Positions 7,038-13,260 of a stretch of DNA of 13,260 nucleotides are shown here, one piece after another. The DNA is from an uncultured Lachnospiraceae bacterium (lineage in GTDB: Bacteria > Bacillota > Clostridia > Lachnospirales > Lachnospiraceae), in NCBI GenBank assembly GCA_947175845.1, contig CAMWOK010000054.1, forward strand, positions 1-13,260, written 5' to 3'. The number at the start of each line of letters is the position of its first letter. The stretch's first letter is position 1. Made by a program: the position numbers and the translations under genes. The notes beneath the pieces were generated by a model that had not been told where the DNA came from, ran no database searches, and worked only from the letters and a program-made list of their open reading frames with translations.

Positions 7038-8213
7038 TTAGCACTCCTTGTGTCTCAACAGTATTTCAGGTACTTCCGCCGCCATGCGCGCATACGCCTT
7101 CTCCGACGGGTGCAGGTGGTCCCCGCTGTCATACTCCTGCGCGAACGCTGCCGGGTTTGTGCTGTCGCACAGCGCCCTGTCAAAGTCAATCACACCGTCA
7201 ATCTCCGTCGTCTGGCGGATCCACGCGTTGACCGCACAGCGAAGCGCATCCCGAAACGGCTCGTACGTGCGCCATCCACAGATGGGAAGCAGGGTTCCCA
7301 TGTAGACGCTAAGCCCGTATTGGCGCGCCTGGCGGACATACTTTTGCAGTCCCTCTATCAGCTGTTCTGCCGTCGGCAGATCACTCCATGGGCGGAACGG
7401 ATTGACCTCCACGCCGACTGGGTGGATGATGTCGTTGATGCCATGCTGAATGATGACGGTGTCCGCGCCGCTGACTTTCAACTCGCGCGGAAAGCGGATT
7501 TCTCCCTTGAGCCCGTACGAGTCGTAGGTGATATTGTCGTACTGGCGCAGAATCCTGGTGCCGCTCGCCGCTCGCCGCACAATCGCAGTATGCCCAATCT
7601 CCTCCTGAAATAACCGCAGCGTCAGATAGTCCGGCCACGCCTGAGAGGTGATGCTGTCCCCATAGCAGACCACTGCCCTGTTGTCACACGCTGTCTCTAT
7701 CTCCACATTGCTCAGAAAATAAAACCAGTTTGTATTTCTCGTCAAGTCCAGCGGAAGCTGGCTGCTCTGCGCGTAATCTCCCACTGTGTAGTACCCTTTT
7801 GAAAGGGGGCCTGTAATCAGCACCGCAGAGCGCATCTGCACAAATTCGCCGAGATAAAAACTGACACAGATGTCATTTCCACGGCGCACGGGAAAGCTGA
7901 CCGCATCGCTGACTGCAGCCTCCCCCGCCGGTATGGTGACACTCCTGCTGCCGTTGTCAAACGTGACCGGCACGCTGGTGTCCGCGACAATCTGCCGCGC
8001 AGAGTCCGCGCTGTCCGCCACACAGATATGGCTCACTGTCACAGGCTCCGTGCCGCAGAAATTGTCGAGTGTTATCTTTAACCGTTCCCCGTCAAACATT
8101 GGGCGGATGGGATAGCGCAGCGTCAGATCCTTTGCGTAGTTCTCCGGCTTCCTGTCGGCGATCGAGATCGCGTTTCCCCACGTTGTCACATATTTTTTCA
8201 TACTTTGTTCCAT
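7038..8213 (-). CDS. SGNH/GDSL-family hydrolase with N-terminal beta-sandwich domain
   Basis: A 391-residue esterase/acylhydrolase-type protein. Residues about 1-175 form a beta-rich accessory domain. The catalytic SGNH domain follows: block I G-D-S (nucleophile Ser187, in Y-G-D-S-I-T), block II Gly in A-S-G-T-R near 218, block III G-I-N-D near 258-261, and block V D-H-L-H-P with Asp365 and His368. All four SGNH residues are present, so it should be active; the substrate (an acetyl or acyl ester of sugar, lipid or peptide) cannot be read from sequence. There is no signal peptide, unusual for this domain layout, which is often secreted. The chosen ATG at 8213 has GGAG 6 bases upstream; the ATG at 8225 has none. 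It is the first gene of the five-gene operon. Confidence 0.85.
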   Translation of the reverse strand: MEQSMKKYVTTWGNAISIADRKPENYAKDLTLRYPIRPMFDGERLKITLDNFCGTEPVTVSHICVADSADSARQIVADTSVPVTFDNGSRSVTIPAGEAAVSDAVSFPVRRGNDICVSFYLGEFVQMRSAVLITGPLSKGYYTVGDYAQSSQLPLDLTRNTNWFYFLSNVEIETACDNRAVVCYGDSITSQAWPDYLTLRLFQEEIGHTAIVRRAASGTRILRQYDNITYDSYGLKGEIRFPRELKVSGADTVIIQHGINDIIHPVGVEVNPFRPWSDLPTAEQLIEGLQKYVRQARQYGLSVYMGTLLPICGWRTYEPFRDALRCAVNAWIRQTTEIDGVIDFDRALCDSTNPAAFAQEYDSGDHLHPSEKAYARMAAEVPEILLRHKEC

Positions 8214-8225
8214 GCTCTTCTCCAT

Positions 8226-8320
8226 GTTTTCATTTTACACACGCATTCATTATAGCACGAAACATTCTCCACTTCAATTATAACTGTGCCGCCCGCGCAC
8301 AATTCACAGCGCACTGTGTT
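8226..8320. other. Intergenic region between the giant gene and the operon
   Basis: Besides the promoter at 8249-8277, this 95-base gap holds a small hairpin just beyond the giant gene's stop (CACAG / CTGTG with a 4-base loop, near 8305-8318). It has no T tract on the minus strand, so it is not a convincing terminator. Read-through from the giant gene into the operon is possible. Confidence 0.4.
8249..8277 (-). promoter_or_regulatory. Extended -10 promoter driving the five-gene operon
   Basis: On the minus strand, -35 TTGAAG (8272-8277), a 17-base spacer ending in TGC, then a perfect -10 TATAAT (8249-8254). The TG one base before the -10 makes it an extended -10. Transcription should start near 8242, about 30 bases before the ATG at 8213. 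Confidence 0.8.
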
Positions 8321-11300
8321 TTAAGACAAATACTTTAACCGGCGGCGGCGGAAAGCCCGCGCAGCCGCAAAGAGCGCTCCCACAACGCCTGACGCGCCTG
8401 TTCCAAGAATGGCAATGCGCCCAAGGGGTGTCTGCGACGGCCTGTTGACCAGCTGGACAAACTTGTCGGTTGTGACCAGAAACCTGTCGAGTGCCGCCCG
8501 CTCGCCCTGCGCGGTCTCCATCTCGTTTCCTGCTGCATCCCGCACCTGATACAGCAGGGAAACCTCCTCGTCGCGCTGCCCTATCGTGATGTTCAGTGTC
8601 TGTCCTTCCCCGGCCAGCTCCATGTAATCCCAGCTTTGCAGAATCTCATTTTTCCTGTTTACCAGCGTAAATCTAGCCTCCGCCAGCCTGAAATTGTCCG
8701 TCACGCAAACGCGGACCTCCTGTTTTTCGACATCGTACACCTTCCCGGACGCAACGCCGTCGATCACCACCCGGGGCGGCGTGTTGTCTACGACAAACGC
8801 TATCTCATTTCCGTGGATATCTGCGGCATTGTTGACCTCATTGCCCGCCCTGTCCCGGGAGTACATGCTCAGGCGGTAAGTCCCCTCCTCGGAAAAGTTC
8901 TCATTTTTGATGTGGTACGTGTAAGTGTACCCCGTGTCGGCAGAACCGCTGACCTCCTTTGTGTACGCTGCCCGATATCCGAGCGCACCGTTGCGCGAAA
9001 CGTAGAGCGCAAACTCCTCGACGGTGTCAATGTTCATCTCCGTCACCACAATCTCTCCCAGTGCGTCATACCGGTGGTAGGGGTGTTCCATCAAGGACAT
9101 CAGCGATGTCAGATCGTACACCGAACCGTTTCTGTTCAGGGAAAAACAGCAGGTGCGCTCCGTCTTATTTCCTGCCCTGTCGCGCGCTGACACGGTGAGA
9201 CGGTAGATGTTGTCCGGCTTGTCGGTCAGGTCGGTCAGCGTCAGGCGAAATCCGGGAACGCCCGCATCCTCCATCGGCTCCACCGCAACTGCCTTGTCAA
9301 CCGCGCCGCCGACGCCCGTTGTCACAGTCACGGACACGCCTTCAGGCGCGATATTCTGATCCGTCACCGCGATCACGGGCAGAATCGCACCACTGTTTGC
9401 AGATCCGTCCGCCACGCCCGCTATGGTGACTGCCGGCGCTGTGGTATCCACCACAAAATCCTTCTGCGCGGGCTGGGCAGGGTTGCCGGCCAGGTCCGTG
9501 TAGGCACAGTCAATATGATATGCGCCGTCGCTGTCAAAGAGAACACGCAGCGTGTGCGTATCACCCTCGTGTGTCCATACACCCATTTCTGACATATGTG
9601 TCATATTTATCGCGAAGTCCTCCGCGCGGAAATTGCGCTCTGTCACGGTGATCGCGGCGGTCACATGTTGGTTAAAACAATCTGTTTCCGGCGTCTGCGC
9701 CTCCTGCCCGGCAAGCAGTCCAACTGCAATTACGGGCGCCGTGCGGTCGATGGTGAATCTCTCAGACTGCACCACATCCGACGCATTGTCCGCCAGATCG
9801 ACGCAGCTTGCCTGGATCTGGTACGTGCCATCCTCCGCAAATGTGAGGGTGGCATAGTGCCCGCTCCCATCTTGCGTCCAGCCAGACAGCATCATTTCCA
9901 CAGGTTCATTGTCCCTCGTGACCGCCACCTGGACTGCATCAGGGTCAAAGTTCAGTTCGCGCACATGAATTGTCGCTGTCCGCGCCGCGCGGTAATAGCT
10001 CCCGTTCTCTGCGTCGTTATTGTCAAAACGGATGTCGATCTCCGGTTTGGTGACATCAATCTTTAGCATTTGAATTGTGGTTTTTGCATTGTCCGATCGG
10101 TCCGTGGCCGTGACCTCTATGTACGCCTCATTGCTCTCATTGGCCTGCGCATCGATCACCTGTGTTCCCTGAAAACGGGATGCCTCGATAAGTTCCTCCT
10201 CCGTCGGCGCATTCTTTGTGAACGAGAAGATCTCCTGATCCGCGATCGTGTCCGCTCCGTCTCTTCCGACCGAGCATGTCACCGTCCGCAGCGCTGCACA
10301 GTTTTTCTCGTCCGGCGCGTCCTTGATCTGAATCTCAATCGCGACATCTTTGTTAAAGAATCCATGTTCATTTGCCCCCTTTGGCGCAACGATCAGCTCC
10401 CTGCCATCTGGATTGTCGTCATTGGGCGCCATATTATCTACCACGATGCCCTTTGTCCAGCCCTCCGCGACATTCCCCGCCGCATCCTCCGCCCGGACAT
10501 ACAGGAAGCCCCGCATGTTTGGATGGATGCGAAAGCTGTCCGCATCCATCGGAGTGGCGCTGGTTTTGTTCTTCCACTCCCCAACCCTGCGTGCCGGCAG
10601 GACGGTCAGCGAACCCTTGCCGCTGATGCCGTACTGTGCCTGCGCACTTCCCGGGACAGCGTCACGGTAAAACCGCTCGTATGTGACTGCGGGGTCCTCG
10701 CCCACGTCAAATGCACTTCCAGCCAGTTCCAGCGTCAGGTCCGTCGGTTCGTGACAGTCAATTTTATAATTGTGAACCTGCCTTTCGGACTCATTTCCAG
10801 CCCTGTCCGTCGTCCAGTATTCCAGCGTGTAGTATCCATCCTGCGCCGCGCCGGTCTCCTGGTCGTACCCAAAGTCCACCGTGTACTGGTTCAGATCATC
10901 CTTCTTTACCACAAAGACTTTGCTTTTGTCCGGCTGGACTGTCACGTCCTCACCGTCCAAGACACCGATCACGGCAGTTTTCTCGACGCTGTTCGTCTCC
11001 CGCCGCTCTCCCGCGCTTTCGGCTTCTGTGTCAGGTGCAGCGGTCTCCCGCGTCAGTCTGTAGTGCAGTGTGATCGGCGCGTCGTACTCACCGGATGTGA
11101 CACCTGTGTCATAATCCGGGTACGCAAATCCAATCACGGGCGTTTTGGACTGTTTGTTGTACCATCCGTCTTTGCACTTTGTCCGATCCGCGCCGCTCTC
11201 AATCAGCGGCTTGATATCTGCAGCTGCGTGCTGTATCAGAACTCTCTGCTGCACTTCCTTTGACGCTGCGCCCGACATGGATACTGCGCGGAACACAAAA

Positions 11301-13260
11301 TATCCGTTTTTGTCCTCCGCTATGTCAATCCCGTCCAGCAGCCTTCCGTCCACAGGCAGCGCCGTCCAGTTTTCTGACACATCTGTCATATCTTCCCCGA
11401 TTTTCCTGTAGACGTACTCATATTGATAAATGCCCGCATAGGGACAGCTGTCCCTGTCCAGCGTGACCGCAATCTGAACGTCCTCGTTCGTCCAGTTGTC
11501 CCCCTCCCCGTGGTAGGGTCTGCCTGCCGAAGCCGCCTCAAGCTTCAGCACCGGCTCTTTGCGGTCCACGACAACCTGGATGTATCTGCCCTCCTCGTTG
11601 AGATAGCGGACTGTCTCACTGGCATTTCCCGCCATGTCATACGCCCTGACTGCAAGGGCAGGATAAATACCGTCCGCGAGCTGAATCACAAAATTGACCG
11701 TATCATTTTGCCCTTCCTGCGCGCAGTCCTGTATCTCTGCCTCTTTCCACACAACCGCGTTCCCCGCCTCCGCGTCGGCTGTGTACACAACCCTGCTCAC
11801 GCCGCTGACCGCATCACGGCAGACGCCGCGCAGGATGAAATCCTCCGCAAAATACTGCTTTGTGTCAGTGCGCGTCGGCTCATGGCACACCCCCTTTGTC
11901 AAAAGGTCTTCCAGCACCGGCGCCTCCGCGTCAAAGCCCGCCGTAAAGTGCCGTTTGCCGTTTGGCACCTCCTTTGTGCTCGCATTGTTCGCCGGATTTT
12001 CCGCCCAGAATACATATTTTTTCTTTCCGCTGTGCGCCTCTGCGTCTGTCTGCTCTTCCACTTGCACTTGGCTGAAATACCGCTTTCCCGCATCGCTGAG
12101 CCTGACTGCGACGGGGCTTGCCACCCACGCATCACAGCCTTTGAGGTAAGCGAGCCACTCGCTGTACGCATAGCGCTGCACCTGTCCGTCCTTTGCGGAC
12201 ATTTCAATATAAAAATCACTGTCGCGCAGCGCGCTGTTCTTCACCTGGATGCTCCCGGAATACGAAGCCTCCTCAAAGCCCGCCATGCCAGACACAGTAA
12301 CCGTATATCCCGTCTCCCCGACACCCTTTACTTTGAGCGCCGCACTGCTTTCTTGCGTATTGAGGGTTCCCATGGCACCATCATAGGATACTGTGCCGCT
12401 CACGTTCCCAAAGTCAACAATCCCGGTGTTGTCGATGGTGAGCTGATATGCCGCCTCCTCACCGATCCCCTGTTTTGCCTCCGAGTTATTCACGCGGATG
12501 TGAAAACTGACCGCCTGGTCCATGTATGTCCGGTAATCCAGCTCGCCATTCCCCGAAATTTCAACCGAGACCTCAAGCGGGCGCAGTTCAATTTTTTCTT
12601 CCATGAGACTCTGCGCGCTGTCATTTTGCAGTTCCAGAAGCGCGTCGGGATCTTCCTCAAAAAACTTGGTATCTAAAATCTCCCCGGTTGAAGCTTCCTC
12701 GTCCGAAGTGTCCTGAGCGGATGGAGCTTGATCGGAAGTGTCTTGTTCAGTGGACGCCTGTTCGGAATCATCTTGCTCAGATAGTTCCCGTTCGGAATCG
12801 TCCTGTTCAGATAGTTCCTGGTTGGAATCATCCTGTTCAGATAGTTCCTGGTTGGAATCGTCTTGTTCAGATAGATCTTGTTCAAAGCGATCTTGTTCAG
12901 ATAGTTCTTGTTTGAAATTATCCTGTTCGGATAGAGCCTGATTGGAATCGTCTTGTTCAGATAATTCCTCATTGAAATCGTCTTGTCCAGATAGATCTTT
13001 TTCAGATGGGTCTTGAGCAAAAGCATCTCGTTCAAAGGGCGCTTGAGCAAAAGCGTCTTGTTCAGTGGACGCTTGAGCAAAAGCATCTCGTTCAAAGGGT
13101 GCTTGATCAAAAGCGTCTTGTTCAGATGGATCTTGAGCAAAAGCATCTCGTTCAAAGGGCGCTTGAGCGGATGTATCTTGTTCGGAATCATCTTGAGCAA
13201 ATGGATTTTTGTCCGTGTCCTCCTGCGTTAAAGTGCCCTCGCCTGAGGTGTCCCTGTTCG
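8321..13260 (-). CDS. Giant Ig-repeat surface protein with acidic repeat stalk and C-terminal membrane anchor (partial, 5' end outside window)
   Basis: The frame is open from the stop at 8321 to the window edge, at least 1645 codons. The first ATG (12604) has no ribosome binding site and the frame continues upstream, so it is not the start. Window residues about 20-200 are an acidic stalk built on a five-residue period (S-E-Q-D-x / F-A-Q-x-x). Residues from about 219 on hold roughly ten Ig-like modules ending in D-x-A-G-N signatures, coded near 11625, 11265 (degenerate), 10794, 10481, 10094 (degenerate), 9790 (degenerate), 9482, 9175, 8850 and 8527; most are 300-390 bases apart. The end (about residue 1612 on) is a Gly/Ala-rich membrane helix with an RRRR tail and no LPxTG motif. 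The layout suggests a long cell-surface adhesin or scaffold whose signal peptide lies outside the window. The ligand is unknown. Confidence 0.85.
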   Translation of the reverse strand, partial: NRDTSGEGTLTQEDTDKNPFAQDDSEQDTSAQAPFERDAFAQDPSEQDAFDQAPFERDAFAQASTEQDAFAQAPFERDAFAQDPSEKDLSGQDDFNEELSEQDDSNQALSEQDNFKQELSEQDRFEQDLSEQDDSNQELSEQDDSNQELSEQDDSERELSEQDDSEQASTEQDTSDQAPSAQDTSDEEASTGEILDTKFFEEDPDALLELQNDSAQSLMEEKIELRPLEVSVEISGNGELDYRTYMDQAVSFHIRVNNSEAKQGIGEEAAYQLTIDNTGIVDFGNVSGTVSYDGAMGTLNTQESSAALKVKGVGETGYTVTVSGMAGFEEASYSGSIQVKNSALRDSDFYIEMSAKDGQVQRYAYSEWLAYLKGCDAWVASPVAVRLSDAGKRYFSQVQVEEQTDAEAHSGKKKYVFWAENPANNASTKEVPNGKRHFTAGFDAEAPVLEDLLTKGVCHEPTRTDTKQYFAEDFILRGVCRDAVSGVSRVVYTADAEAGNAVVWKEAEIQDCAQEGQNDTVNFVIQLADGIYPALAVRAYDMAGNASETVRYLNEEGRYIQVVVDRKEPVLKLEAASAGRPYHGEGDNWTNEDVQIAVTLDRDSCPYAGIYQYEYVYRKIGEDMTDVSENWTALPVDGRLLDGIDIAEDKNGYFVFRAVSMSGAASKEVQQRVLIQHAAADIKPLIESGADRTKCKDGWYNKQSKTPVIGFAYPDYDTGVTSGEYDAPITLHYRLTRETAAPDTEAESAGERRETNSVEKTAVIGVLDGEDVTVQPDKSKVFVVKKDDLNQYTVDFGYDQETGAAQDGYYTLEYWTTDRAGNESERQVHNYKIDCHEPTDLTLELAGSAFDVGEDPAVTYERFYRDAVPGSAQAQYGISGKGSLTVLPARRVGEWKNKTSATPMDADSFRIHPNMRGFLYVRAEDAAGNVAEGWTKGIVVDNMAPNDDNPDGRELIVAPKGANEHGFFNKDVAIEIQIKDAPDEKNCAALRTVTCSVGRDGADTIADQEIFSFTKNAPTEEELIEASRFQGTQVIDAQANESNEAYIEVTATDRSDNAKTTIQMLKIDVTKPEIDIRFDNNDAENGSYYRAARTATIHVRELNFDPDAVQVAVTRDNEPVEMMLSGWTQDGSGHYATLTFAEDGTYQIQASCVDLADNASDVVQSERFTIDRTAPVIAVGLLAGQEAQTPETDCFNQHVTAAITVTERNFRAEDFAINMTHMSEMGVWTHEGDTHTLRVLFDSDGAYHIDCAYTDLAGNPAQPAQKDFVVDTTAPAVTIAGVADGSANSGAILPVIAVTDQNIAPEGVSVTVTTGVGGAVDKAVAVEPMEDAGVPGFRLTLTDLTDKPDNIYRLTVSARDRAGNKTERTCCFSLNRNGSVYDLTSLMSLMEHPYHRYDALGEIVVTEMNIDTVEEFALYVSRNGALGYRAAYTKEVSGSADTGYTYTYHIKNENFSEEGTYRLSMYSRDRAGNEVNNAADIHGNEIAFVVDNTPPRVVIDGVASGKVYDVEKQEVRVCVTDNFRLAEARFTLVNRKNEILQSWDYMELAGEGQTLNITIGQRDEEVSLLYQVRDAAGNEMETAQGERAALDRFLVTTDKFVQLVNRPSQTPLGRIAILGTGASGVVGALFAAARAFRRRRLKYLS
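12721..13020 (-). repeat. 15/30-bp in-frame minisatellite coding the acidic stalk (block B)
   Basis: Ten consecutive 30-base units align without gaps, each ending with TCTTGTTCAG or a near variant on the plus strand. Each is two 15-base halves. In the giant protein they encode decapeptides close to S-E-Q-D-D-S-N-Q-E-L. The most similar copies lie at 12781-12870; copies diverge toward both ends. A degenerate unit is visible at 12691-12720. Confidence 0.9.
13021..13200 (-). repeat. 60-bp superrepeat, three copies, in the stalk (block A)
   Basis: Three gapless 60-base copies (13021-13080, 13081-13140, 13141-13200) each begin AAGCATCTCGTTCAAAGGG on the plus strand. Each is built from four 15-base units and encodes a 20-residue repeat with F-E-R-D-A-F-A-Q in the giant protein. 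Copies 1 and 2 are the closest; copy 3 differs in its second half. Confidence 0.9.

Noticed and set aside
8400..8440. Sortase LPxTG motif before the C-terminal helix
   Set aside because: The sequence there is P-S-Q-T-P-L-G and has no L-P-x-T-G or N-P-x-T-N match.
11423..12676. 417-residue plus-strand open frame opposite the giant gene
   Set aside because: It is antisense to the continuous Ig-repeat frame, lacks domain motifs and has no initiation signal.
12673..13200. 175-residue minus-strand frame made of L-N-K-T-x repeats
   Set aside because: The 15-base repeats contain few stops in any frame, so all frames stay open. The true frame is the acidic one continuous with the Ig-repeat protein.
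12721..13200. CRISPR-like array of direct repeats
   Set aside because: There are no unique spacers, the units are back to back, the period is a multiple of 15, and the repeats are in frame with a long coding sequence.

Overview
The window looks like chromosomal DNA from a Gram-positive gut-type Clostridia, most likely a Lachnospiraceae relative. This is inferred, not proven. The reasons are the moderately high GC coding sequence, strong AGGAGG-like ribosome binding sites, SigA-type promoters (TTGACA/TATAAT), many GTG starts, BspA-type leucine-rich repeats, a membrane-tethered trigger-factor-like foldase, and a giant Ig-repeat surface protein with a C-terminal membrane anchor. No RNA genes, insertion sequences or CRISPR arrays were seen.

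Layout, left to right. (1) Bases 1-190 are AT-rich and hold a terminator for the first minus-strand unit. (2) Bases 191-996 (minus) are two small overlapping genes: a basic-tailed cytoplasmic protein of unknown function and a small exported helical protein. A clear SigA promoter sits upstream. (3) Bases 1199-2428 (plus) encode a membrane-anchored peptidyl-prolyl isomerase. It has the FKBP and C-terminal parts of trigger factor but replaces the ribosome-binding head with a lysine-rich tail and one membrane helix. A bidirectional terminator separates it from the next, converging unit. (4) Bases 2577-8213 (minus) form a tight five-gene operon behind an extended -10 promoter at 8249-8277: SGNH/GDSL hydrolase, NADPH/FMN flavodoxin-fold reductase, VWA protein with a metallopeptidase-like N-terminal domain, MoxR-type AAA+ ATPase, and a leucine-rich-repeat protein. 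Three of the four junctions are stop/start overlaps or near-contacts; the reductase-VWA gap is 21 bases. (5) Bases 8321-13260 (minus) are one continuous reading frame of at least 1645 codons that runs off the right edge. It encodes an acidic pentapeptide-periodic stalk, then about ten Ig-like modules marked by D-x-A-G-N signatures about 100 residues apart, then a C-terminal membrane helix with an RRRR tail.

How they may work together. The MoxR ATPase and the VWA protein are the classic pairing of a MoxR chaperone with its VWA partner, and the coupled LRR protein is a candidate third component. The two enzymes at the head of the operon suggest a metabolic or cell-envelope target, but nothing in the sequence fixes the substrate. 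The extracytoplasmic foldase and the giant surface protein both act outside the membrane, but there is no direct evidence that they are linked.
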